This document shows, one piece after another, positions 37,738 to 44,883 of a DNA stretch of 64,000 bases. This DNA comes from Tumebacillus permanentifrigoris. Lineage in GTDB: Bacteria > Bacillota > Bacilli > Tumebacillales > Tumebacillaceae. The translations under genes were made by a program, and so were the position numbers. The notes under the pieces are model-generated. The model ran no database searches. It saw only the letters and a list, made by a program, of their open reading frames with translations, and was not told the origin of the DNA. The DNA is taken from positions 124,001 through 188,000 of the forward strand of contig NZ_QGGL01000009.1 in assembly GCF_003148565.1 (NCBI RefSeq), in the 5' to 3' direction. The stretch's first letter is position 1. Every line of letters begins with the position of its first letter.

Positions 37738-37905
37738 CTACGGTTGAGTTGTTGCCGTATTCTCGTGCCATGTTTGCTCGTTCAACGGGATTGTCCGCTG
37801 GAGGGAATGCCCGAACGATTGCTCCAATAGTAACAGGAGGAGGTGTGAGCCAGAATCAGTGCGGACAAACTCACTGACGTTCTTCGGCAAAACAACCTGA
37901 CTCAT
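37738..37905 (-). CDS. Small ORF coupled to regulator A (possible peptide gene)
   Basis: A 55-codon ORF starts at ATG 37905, overlapping the stop codon of regulator A (CTATGAG, 4-base overlap). The product begins MSQVVLPKNVSEFV and has a run of six leucines (about 22-27) but no basic-hydrophobic secretion signal. The overlap suggests translational coupling, and in NprR/NprX systems the signal peptide gene overlaps the regulator in this way. Against this, two other frames are open here, so it may be spurious. Confidence 0.35.
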   Translation of the reverse strand: MSQVVLPKNVSEFVRTDSGSHLLLLLLEQSFGHSLQRTIPLNEQTWHENTATTQP

Positions 37906-39194
37906 AGCACGATCCCCTTTTGCTCCCGTGCTTGCCGATTGAATGACCACATCTCGTGCATGACACGTAACGCACTTTGACAGTCATCGTGGGACTCGTA
38001 CAAGTGAGATAGTTCCTGCATCGTCTCCTCGTATTCCATGTGGCAATCGGTGAGCTTGAAGCAGTCTGCCGCCTGTTTCATGTATTTGACCGCGACAGTC
38101 TGTTGATTTCTGGCCTTTGCGATACCAGCTTGAATCCTGGCTACCCATGCTTGGTAGGAATGAACGGTTGGCAACAGTTTGCGAGCCGTTTGACACGCTT
38201 CCTCCGCCAGATCGAGTTTCCCACCAGCAAGATAGAGTTTCGCAAGCTCTGTTACAGTGATCCCCGTTTCTTCATCCCGCCGAAGTCTTCTATAGTCCTC
38301 CACAAGAAACTCTAAAACACTTATCGCCTTGTCACAATTCCCCATCTCCCCTTGGAGAACTGCAAGCCGGACTTCAAGACTCAACTTCTCCGATTTGTTG
38401 TTCAACGCCTCGAAGCACCATTGGGCACGTTTGGCGTAGTCTGTAGCTTGCTCGTACTGGTCGGCAACGTGGGAGGACTGAGCTAGTTTCATATAGAGAT
38501 TCCCCAGTCCTTGAATGTCCTCACGTTCATCAAAGATCGGCAAGGCCAATTGAAGCGTAACAACTGCTTGTTTCAATTGACCCGACTTTTGTTGAATCTC
38601 CGCCTTCGTCAGCAACAACGAGCATTGGAGATGTACGTCCTTCAAATGAGAAGAACGCATCTGTGCGAGCGCATTTGTCAAATAATGCTCTGCGATCTGA
38701 AATCGTCTGCGTTTCAACTCTAGCTGCCCAAGTTGATGAAAGACACGGATGAGCATGATGGGGCTTCCGCTATTTGATTGTGCGTGGTCTAACAATTGCT
38801 GGAACGACTCTTCGGCTTCTTGAAACTGATTCAACCCAAGCAGACAGCAGGCGTAGTCATAGCGAATTTCAAACGGATCGAGTTTGCCATTATTCGTTTG
38901 GATGACTTTTTTCAAATACGGCAACGCACCTGAAAATTCACCGGCAGATAGCATGCCTTTTGCCAATCTGTACTTACTGATGATGACAAGGTTCAGTTCC
39001 AAGTTCCCAATCAGTTCGTCTAGGGGGATTTCAAGTTTCTCCGCGATCTTCCCCAAGACGTGATAGCTTGGTTTTGCCTTGTCTGATTCGATCTGTGAAA
39101 CCATTGATGGGGTTACGATCCCTTCTGCTAGTTGGATTTGGGATAAGCCTTTTTTCATCCGCAGTTGACGGAGCCGTTGACCGAAGGTTTCCAT
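37902..39194 (-). CDS. Regulator A: HTH-TPR transcription factor (RRNPP/NprR-like)
   Basis: The 430-aa protein has an N-terminal XRE helix-turn-helix (about 5-62: RLRQLRMKKGLSQIQLAEGI then VSQIESDKAKPSYHVL) and about nine TPR-like helical pairs to the end, e.g. GEFSGALPYLKKVIQTN, LNQFQEAEESFQQLLDHA. Length and layout match NprR. This class binds DNA and is switched by imported oligopeptides. ATG 39194 follows GAGAGGTGG. A 4-codon leader ORF precedes it (39219-39233) and a 55-codon ORF overlaps its end. Confidence 0.85.
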   Translation of the reverse strand: METFGQRLRQLRMKKGLSQIQLAEGIVTPSMVSQIESDKAKPSYHVLGKIAEKLEIPLDELIGNLELNLVIISKYRLAKGMLSAGEFSGALPYLKKVIQTNNGKLDPFEIRYDYACCLLGLNQFQEAEESFQQLLDHAQSNSGSPIMLIRVFHQLGQLELKRRRFQIAEHYLTNALAQMRSSHLKDVHLQCSLLLTKAEIQQKSGQLKQAVVTLQLALPIFDEREDIQGLGNLYMKLAQSSHVADQYEQATDYAKRAQWCFEALNNKSEKLSLEVRLAVLQGEMGNCDKAISVLEFLVEDYRRLRRDEETGITVTELAKLYLAGGKLDLAEEACQTARKLLPTVHSYQAWVARIQAGIAKARNQQTVAVKYMKQAADCFKLTDCHMEYEETMQELSHLYESHDDCQSALRVMHEMWSFNRQAREQKGIVL

Positions 39195-39218
39195 GTAACT
39201 ACCACCTCTCATTGATTA

Positions 39219-39233
39219 CTAAACTGTTTTCAT
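39219..39233 (-). other. Tiny leader ORF (MKTV) upstream of regulator A
   Basis: A nearly ideal Shine-Dalgarno GGAGGTGA precedes ATG-AAA-ACA-GTT-TAG, 24 bases before the regulator A start. The site is stronger than the regulator's own, so ribosomes may translate this 4-residue peptide first; possible translational control. Confidence 0.4.
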
Positions 39234-39319
39234 AGTATCACCTCCGTTTAATATATTGTTAGATATTTATCTAGTTGTTGCCGCTAATTACATACACAAT
39301 AATTGTCTGACTATTTCGC

Positions 39320-39350
39320 AAAAAAGCACCTTCATAAAAGAAGGCGCTTT
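39320..39350 (-). terminator. Intrinsic terminator of the regulator B-peptide unit
   Basis: GCACCTTC (39326-39333) pairs with GAAGGCGC (39340-39347) with G-T pairing, followed on the minus strand by TTTTTTG. Confidence 0.75.
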
Positions 39351-39360
39351 TGCGCTGTTA

Positions 39361-39525
39361 CTAAATCCGAGATAAAGTTATCGAATCTGGTCTAATAGGG
39401 ATAGTTTCTGAAATCTTTACAGAATCTCCACCAATTGGAGTCGTTTCAGCTAGAGTCTTACTGATAGTATTTGTGTAAAATGCCACGCACACAAAAAGTA
39501 AAGCTATAATGAGTCCCTTTTTCAT
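39361..39525 (-). CDS. Secreted pro-peptide with two tandem 13-residue units (candidate quorum-sensing signal)
   Basis: A 54-codon ORF starts at ATG 39525, directly after the TAG stop of regulator B, with AAGGAGAG seven bases upstream (inside the regulator's last codons). The product has a basic start (MKKG), a hydrophobic core (LIIALLFVCVAFY, residues 5-17) and a likely signal-peptidase site after KTLA (residue 26). The rest is two repeats: ETTPIGGDSVKIS (27-39) and ETIPIRPDSITLS (40-52), then RI. This is the layout of Phr/PapR/AimP-type pro-peptides. Too short for usual gene calling. Confidence 0.75.
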   Translation of the reverse strand: MKKGLIIALLFVCVAFYTNTISKTLAETTPIGGDSVKISETIPIRPDSITLSRI

Positions 39526-40707
39526 CTACAACTCTCCTTCATCTAAGAAGTCAGAGAAATCAATGCACATCTTCTCTGCTACCTCATGATAATGTAAAAA
39601 CATTGGTGCGTCACCAGAAAGCCTATAATGCTCTAGCAAGCATTTGCAAGCAAGGTAGCGAATCTTCAAGGAATATCCGTTATCATCAAGAATGGCTTTG
39701 GCATAACTTGGCTGATCTGTGGCTAACGTGTAGAGGATCAACAACTTCCCCAACATATCGCGCCAATTCATGTCCCTCGCTTCCACTATAGCAGTCTCAA
39801 GCACAGTAACTGCGCTGGATTTTAACCCTTGTTTTAGAAGTGTCTTGACAATCTCTTTTCTAGTGATGATTCGCGATCTACTATCTTGATCAAATTCTTT
39901 TATGGCATCCGTTAGTAATACTTGCGACTTACTATAGTTGGCCATCTTGAACTCAAAGTGAGCTAGATTGAATTTGGTTTGAGCTAATAGAACTTGGTTT
40001 CCGGATTCTTTAGCGTGTTGGACTGATTCAACAGCAAATTTGTGTGCTGCAACGATATTGCCGTTTGATTCTTCAATCATAGCCTTCTGATAGCTAATTG
40101 ATGATAGTCTGCTTGGTGTCTCTTCAAAAAATGGCATGATCTCGTTAAGTAGATCGGAGGCTGACTTAAAATCTCGTATGGCAGTGTAAGATGCCATGAG
40201 TTGATACATGACACTATATAATATATCTGTCTCACCGTAATGCTCTTTAGTCCTCAATGCTAGTTGATGTGCCTGTTCGAGCGCATTTTTCGATTCAATG
40301 AATTGATAAGAATCGTTGAATGCTTGCCCAAGTCTAAGCATCGCATTGCATCTCTCTGACAATCCTAAAGCTTGGTCAGCTAACTTTAACGCTAGTTTCA
40401 AGGTTTTATCTGGATGTTTACGTTCTAGCAACAGTGCTATTAGTTCTTCCGTTTCCTTCTTTACATCTACCTGCAAGATTCGTTCGACTGGTAACTTTAA
40501 GTCTATTGCAATTTTATCTAGCTCAAATGTATATATTTCACGTTTCCCCTTCCACATCAAACGAAGAGTCTCATGGTTAGTACCTATACGGCCAGCCATC
40601 GCCACATTGGAATAATATCCGCCCTTCTCCTTTTTGATCTCCTCGATCCTTCTACCCAATGGTATCTTGTCTACCGCTGTAAAAGATGGAGCTACAAGCG
40701 AATTCAT
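39526..40707 (-). CDS. Regulator B: HTH-TPR transcription factor (RRNPP family candidate)
   Basis: The 393-aa protein has an N-terminal helix-turn-helix-like region (about 18-75: LGRRIEEIKKEKGG, VAMAGRIGTNHETLRLMWKG) and helical TPR-type repeats from about 85 to the end, e.g. LKLALKLADQALGLSERCN and NGNIVAAHKFAVESVQHA. No response-regulator or kinase domain. The stop is immediately followed by the secreted pro-peptide gene. Codons are AT-rich. Length is close to AimR/PlcR/Rap-class receptors. GGGGGG lies 6 bases before the ATG; promoter at 40778-40806. Confidence 0.8.
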   Translation of the reverse strand: MNSLVAPSFTAVDKIPLGRRIEEIKKEKGGYYSNVAMAGRIGTNHETLRLMWKGKREIYTFELDKIAIDLKLPVERILQVDVKKETEELIALLLERKHPDKTLKLALKLADQALGLSERCNAMLRLGQAFNDSYQFIESKNALEQAHQLALRTKEHYGETDILYSVMYQLMASYTAIRDFKSASDLLNEIMPFFEETPSRLSSISYQKAMIEESNGNIVAAHKFAVESVQHAKESGNQVLLAQTKFNLAHFEFKMANYSKSQVLLTDAIKEFDQDSRSRIITRKEIVKTLLKQGLKSSAVTVLETAIVEARDMNWRDMLGKLLILYTLATDQPSYAKAILDDNGYSLKIRYLACKCLLEHYRLSGDAPMFLHYHEVAEKMCIDFSDFLDEGEL

Positions 40708-40777
40708 TTCGATCCCCCCAGAACTATGTCTCTATGTTCAACTTATTAGTCGAAAGTCACTACTTATCAGTAATCAA

Positions 40778-40806
40778 TTATACTAAAAGACCCAAATTCT
40801 GTACAT
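40778..40806 (-). promoter_or_regulatory. Sigma-A promoter of the regulator B-peptide unit
   Basis: Minus-strand TGTACA (-35) and perfect TATAAT (-10) are 17 bases apart, about 70 bases before the regulator B start codon. Confidence 0.7.
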
Positions 40807-40898
40807 ATTCTCATAGAATATTCCGAACTATTACGATCTTACTGTTTACACAGGGTTCAAAGGTGCGTTGTTTCGAAAAAACCGCAAGAAAACGAACA

Positions 40899-40945
40899 AA
40901 AATAACAGGTCAATCATGGTAGTATCTGACCATAATTGACCTGTT
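40899..40945 (-). terminator. Strong terminator after the immunity gene
   Basis: AACAGGTCAAT pairs with ATTGACCTGTT and an inner ATGGT/ACCAT stem extends it; TTATTTTTG follows on the minus strand. It closes the toxin-immunity unit. The gap 40708-40994 otherwise holds only the regulator B promoter. Confidence 0.85.
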
Positions 40946-40994
40946 CAACGAAACGGAACAGGTTGTCTTTTTCGAAAATATCTTCAATTATCTC

Positions 40995-41450
40995 TTAGTA
41001 TAATCTTGATTTAAGCGCATCTTCTAACATCGTACTAAATTCATAAAAATCATTCATGACGGTACACGAAGGTTTATCAAGTTCCAAATACATCTTTTTG
41101 GTTAAATCATAACAATACAACGCTATATCAGAATCCCCAAAGAAAACGTACTGTTTTTGCCATTCATTCTCATACCAAATCTCATTCGTTTCAATAAAAC
41201 CATGGATCGCCTCTTCTACTTCAGTTTCTAATAGAGATTTATCAACCCCATAAATAACTAAACCATCGAAGTCCAATCCATTTACTTCCATTAAAAATTG
41301 CACGAAGTGGTCAGGTAAAATAAACCCATTCAATTTTAATACAACATTTTCCTGTAGTCTCTCGATTTCTTGACTAGTTGCAGGTTCTCTTAAAGTAAAG
41401 CCATATTCGCCTACTATTTTTTGAATATCTGCTAGTAAATCTCGCCACAT
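40995..41450 (-). CDS. SMI1/KNR4 (SUKH) family immunity protein
   Basis: The 151-aa product is a SUKH-type protein of the YrhA kind: LREPATSQEIERLQ near the N-terminus, LPDHFVQFLMEVNGLDFDGL, then YVFFGDSDIALYCYDL. SUKH proteins commonly neutralise polymorphic nuclease toxins. It starts 17 bases after the toxin gene stop (ATG 41450, AGGAGGAG upstream), the classic toxin-immunity order, and was given the shorter start for that ribosome site. Confidence 0.85.
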   Translation of the reverse strand: MWRDLLADIQKIVGEYGFTLREPATSQEIERLQENVVLKLNGFILPDHFVQFLMEVNGLDFDGLVIYGVDKSLLETEVEEAIHGFIETNEIWYENEWQKQYVFFGDSDIALYCYDLTKKMYLELDKPSCTVMNDFYEFSTMLEDALKSRLY

Positions 41451-41467
41451 AGTCGAACTCCTCCTAA

Positions 41468-42973
41468 TCATTCTGTTTTTTTGGGGTATACAAACCCTTC
41501 TGGGATTGGCCAATCCATCGTCTTACTTTCGCCAGGCTTTAACCCTCTAGTCGCCTCCATTTGGGCATTTGTAATAACTTTATGGTAAGGGTCATTATTT
41601 ATTAAAACTAAATTATCGAATAAATTTGTCCCACCATCGTCCAGTGGCAATTTGTGATGCACCTGCCAACCTATTGGAACGTTGCCATTCCTCATGAAAG
41701 CAATATCAGCTTCTGCTAAGCCTGCTTCCCTAAGTTGTTCGACTTTTCCAGGGTCATTCGCTAGGTCTTTAAGAAACTTTTTTCTGACGCTATTAAAATC
41801 TTTCCGAAGCTGAGCCGTATCTTCCGGTGCTCTCTTGTTATACACGATTTTCTGCGTCTTTACATCTTTAAGGATAACTTTTTCTCCCTTCAACGTACCT
41901 GCAAAAACACCCGTCCTCTCAGCAACTTTTTCAATGGCTTGGGAAGTAGCAGCATGTTTAGCGACCTTACCTGCAACCTTTCCAAAGCCGCCTACGAACA
42001 CTCCAGCCAGTGCAAATCCACGATCAAACCAAGATAGATCGTGTGAGGTGATGTAGTCTTTGCCGGTGACTGCTTCCACGAGACTTTTCAGGTTTCCCAA
42101 AACGGGAATAAAGTCAGCGCCTGTTGAAATGGTGTCATTCATGACCGCTATTTCATCAAGATCAGTTTGGGCTTGATTTTTGAGTAGACGGGCAAAAACC
42201 TGCGCTTTCAACTCATCTATGGACATGTCTCCATAGTCTTGCTCAAATACTTGTTGAACTGTAGTTTCATCCCAATAGCCCATTCTTTCTTTTTGGGTCA
42301 ACTGTTTTAGCAAACCCAGTAAACTTACTTTTACTTCCGCATCCTGTTGAATAAATCTCTCATCAGCCTCTTTCACCGATGCCCAAGAACTCGTGCTTGC
42401 AACTTCCGCAGTTGAATCATCTTCCAACAACTCAGGATGCCTTTTGTAGTAGCTTCTCTTGGGCTCTGGCAGGTCGTCAAGGTCACCAGAACGCCCAACC
42501 CCATGAACGTGGCTCAATACGTTTGGAATCATCGACATGATCTGTTGGAACTGACCAACCGCCATCGAATCCGCCTGATTCGCTTCCATTTCGGCTTGTT
42601 GGCGATAGTAAGCCGCTTGTCGTGCTAAGTTCTGCCTATGGTGGAGATCGTCTTGGGAATCACCGCTGTACTCCCAACTGGCCATCTCACATTGCTCCGC
42701 TTGTCTACGAAGCTCCATGACATGCTCCATCTTATTCGCAAGGCTATTCAATACAGTAGTAGCATTCTCCAAAACCTCGGCGTTTTTTCTCAAATGGGTG
42801 ACTTGGTGCTCCACTTGCGCGTCAAAGGATTGCGAAGCTGTTCCTTTCCATCCGTTTGAGACAAGCTCTATTTTGCTTCCAACAAGTCGAGACGCTTGAA
42901 AGCGAAACTCATTCGCTCCAGCAGAGAAACGTGAAGCCGTATACCGAAGTGCATACGGATCTGCTTGTAACAT
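41468..42973 (-). CDS. WXG100-like polymorphic toxin with HNH nuclease tip
   Basis: The 501-aa protein has an N-terminal WXG100-like helical hairpin (1-95, with W-K-G at 42-44), a linker, a pre-toxin TG-type segment (FIPVLGNLKSLVEAVTGKDY, SWFDRGFALAGV; about 290-335) and a C-terminal HNH/Endo VII-type nuclease (GWQVHHKLPLDDGGTNLFDN and NNDPYHKVITNAQ, about 435-475). The WXG domain predicts export by a type VII (Yuk/Ess) system, not found in this window. Start ATG follows GAGGTGA. Confidence 0.85.
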   Translation of the reverse strand: MLQADPYALRYTASRFSAGANEFRFQASRLVGSKIELVSNGWKGTASQSFDAQVEHQVTHLRKNAEVLENATTVLNSLANKMEHVMELRRQAEQCEMASWEYSGDSQDDLHHRQNLARQAAYYRQQAEMEANQADSMAVGQFQQIMSMIPNVLSHVHGVGRSGDLDDLPEPKRSYYKRHPELLEDDSTAEVASTSSWASVKEADERFIQQDAEVKVSLLGLLKQLTQKERMGYWDETTVQQVFEQDYGDMSIDELKAQVFARLLKNQAQTDLDEIAVMNDTISTGADFIPVLGNLKSLVEAVTGKDYITSHDLSWFDRGFALAGVFVGGFGKVAGKVAKHAATSQAIEKVAERTGVFAGTLKGEKVILKDVKTQKIVYNKRAPEDTAQLRKDFNSVRKKFLKDLANDPGKVEQLREAGLAEADIAFMRNGNVPIGWQVHHKLPLDDGGTNLFDNLVLINNDPYHKVITNAQMEATRGLKPGESKTMDWPIPEGFVYPKKTE

Positions 42974-43376
42974 CGGCTCACCTCAATTCAGTAATTTTTA
43001 TTTTATATTTATTACACCCCCTTTGCAACGCTACATTCCCCATTGTTTACAGCTACAACTGGTCGCCGCCATACTCTGAACAGTTCCTCCGCGATAAGGA
43101 AAACCTGTCGATCCCACTCACCGAAACTGAACTACCATTGACCAAACAAAAAAGAGAAGGCATTTGCCTCCTCTAATCCTTTTTGATCGAGATCCAAATT
43201 ATGCACCAGTACGGATGCAGTTCTATTGAGTGGAGATTTCGTAGCATCGGACATCTCTTCTGAATCGATCTTTTTTCCAATGGGAGTCGATTCGAAACGC
43301 TAATACGACATCAAGTTTAGCAATCGAGGGGACTCCTATTTTGCTTGCCTATGTGTCGATCAATGCCACAAAAAAG
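42974..43376. other. 403-base gap: terminator, short ORF and decayed pro-peptide sequence
   Basis: On the minus strand the segment 43250-43376 resembles the pro-peptide gene at 39361-39525: GAATCGACTCCCATTGG (43277-43293) differs at two of 17 bases from the start of its first repeat unit, and TTTTTTGTGGCATT upstream recalls its signal region. It has a stop and a frame change. A 40-codon ORF (43132-43254) continues the frame. I call no intact gene. Confidence 0.4.
43146..43173 (-). terminator. Terminator downstream of the 234-residue protein gene
   Basis: GAGAAGGCA pairs with TGCCTCCTC (one G-T pair, very short loop), followed by TTTTTTG on the minus strand. Confidence 0.5.
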
Positions 43377-44081
43377 CTAGGAGAGAGAATTAAAATATTG
43401 GACTAGTTCCTTCTTTCCTTTGCCTGCATGCTCTTTTTGTAAGAAAAAGAGTTCTTCCTTAAAGTGACTTTCAGCTACCGTAGTCACTGCCATGTTTTTC
43501 TCATCATCATATCTGAACTTACCTTGAACGGAGCCAAGGATATTGTAACCCCACTGTGCATCCGGGTTTTGTTTCAGGAACACGAAATAGCTGTGACCCT
43601 TTTTCATGACCGTCGAACCTTCAATTGTTGTTTCCATTACACCAGTTTGCTTAGGCTTACCGTCTGAAGACTTTCCGATATCAGGTATTTTGGAGAAATC
43701 AACAGGTCCGCCAAGTTCGGAAATGAGTAGACCACTTGGCCCTTTCCCCTTAAATGCTTGCTCGATAGAAACTTGAGATTTCGTTGTCACCAGCGAGTCT
43801 GAATGACTGACAACTTCTTGTTCATTGACCTTAACAAGCGCAACGATATCTGCTTCCTTGAACATTTCCTTATCATTGTGATACAACTTTCCAATACTGG
43901 CGGAAGACTCAGTGGTAGGAAGGGAGGTTTCTTGAGAATATGGAATTTCCTGAGTGGTCGAGGAAACGCTCAAATCAGTCTGGGGACTGTTCGAAGTTCC
44001 TAACGGGTTGTAGTTGTATGAAAACACTCCTACACCAACGAGAACGACAAATGCCGTAGTAAGTAGCATGTTCTTTTTCAT
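43377..44081 (-). CDS. Membrane-anchored or secreted protein, unknown function
   Basis: The 234-aa protein starts MKKNMLLTTAFVVLVGVGVF, an N-terminal anchor or signal. A Ser/Thr-rich linker (about 30-65) and a beta-rich domain (DIVALVKVNEQEVV, YFVFLKQNPDAQWGYNI) follow. No lipobox cysteine. I recognise no family. It is AT-rich like its neighbours and stands alone upstream of the decayed pro-peptide sequence. Confidence 0.7.
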   Translation of the reverse strand: MKKNMLLTTAFVVLVGVGVFSYNYNPLGTSNSPQTDLSVSSTTQEIPYSQETSLPTTESSASIGKLYHNDKEMFKEADIVALVKVNEQEVVSHSDSLVTTKSQVSIEQAFKGKGPSGLLISELGGPVDFSKIPDIGKSSDGKPKQTGVMETTIEGSTVMKKGHSYFVFLKQNPDAQWGYNILGSVQGKFRYDDEKNMAVTTVAESHFKEELFFLQKEHAGKGKKELVQYFNSLS

Positions 44082-44334
44082 GTTGTTATCCTCTTTTCTT
44101 AATAAAGTTTACCATAAATCGCTTGAACTCCGGCAACGTCATATGAAAGTGTTTAGTTTTGGAACTTTGCAGGATTCGAATTCACTCGAGAAATATAATA
44201 TCATAACTACTTGTATATTTTTAATTTTACAAAAAAAAAAAAAAGATTCCTTAGACCTATTTACTCCAAATGCTGGGAGCGTTTTAATAGAGTCGCAACT
44301 AAATTAGACAAAAACCTTTTTGGGAGTGAAAGAT

Positions 44335-44766
44335 TTGAAACGTTCACAAAAAATCTTATCCGCTGTTGGATTGGCTGGCATTCTTGCAGTAGGTCTCGCT
44401 TGGGGCGGTTCTGTTTACGCATCGCAAGAAGAGCTGAAATCTGCGAAAAAAGCGGCACAGGAATACGTAGTCGCTTTTGAACAACACGACGTTGATGCGA
44501 TGATCAAGTACATCAAAGATGCTCGCGTCAAAAACAATACCGAACTACGTGCTTCTTTTGAAGAGTTCGTAAAGCATGATAAAGAGGATGACACCAAACT
44601 GAAACTGGTTGATGTCGTCCCGGTTTCGGATGGCGTGTTCGAAGCAAAGTTTGAGGAAAAGTCCAAGCGCTATAATTCTGTACAGTTCTCACTTCCGATC
44701 GTCAATGAGAACAACCAGTGGAAAATCTACGTTGACGGCAATCAAGTCGTCAATACCCAGAACTAA
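44335..44766 (+). CDS. Small secreted protein (NTF2/DUF4878-like fold possible)
   Basis: The 143-aa product starts at TTG 44335 eight bases after GGGAG; the preceding GTG and TTG lack a site. It has a signal peptide (KRSQKILSAVGLAGILAVGL, cleavage after VYA) and a domain beginning AKKAAQEYVVAFEQHDVDAM, which resembles NTF2-like DUF4878 proteins, ending NENNQWKIYVDGNQ. Function unknown. The upstream gap 44082-44334 holds a 15-base A run (44229-44243) and no other gene. Confidence 0.75.
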   Translation: MKRSQKILSAVGLAGILAVGLAWGGSVYASQEELKSAKKAAQEYVVAFEQHDVDAMIKYIKDARVKNNTELRASFEEFVKHDKEDDTKLKLVDVVPVSDGVFEAKFEEKSKRYNSVQFSLPIVNENNQWKIYVDGNQVVNTQN

Positions 44767-44841
44767 CATAATAACAGGGGACATTTTTGTTTCTAACCAC
44801 TAAACGGCATTATCGGATTTTAAACAGCACTTTTCCCCACG

Positions 44842-44882
44842 AAAAAAGGAGATCCCCGTCATACGGGCATCTCCTTTTTTTT
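44842..44882. terminator. Bidirectional terminator at the right edge of the island
   Basis: AAAAAAGGAGAT pairs with ATCTCCTTTTTT, with an inner CCCGT/ACGGG stem. It ends both the secreted-protein gene and the long minus-strand operon. Confidence 0.85.
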
Positions 44883-44883
44883 G

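Noticed and set aside
37641-37877. Plus-strand 78-codon frame (MTGTIRLSS...) opposite the small ORF
   Set aside because: Weak ribosome site and no recognised family; kept only as a note because both strands are open.
43132-43254. 40-codon minus-strand ORF after the decayed peptide sequence
   Set aside because: No convincing ribosome site; probably the tail of the decayed frame.
44229-44243. Poly(A) run considered as a slippage or mobile-element tail
   Set aside because: No flanking duplication or element is visible; it is just an A-rich stretch upstream of the secreted-protein gene.
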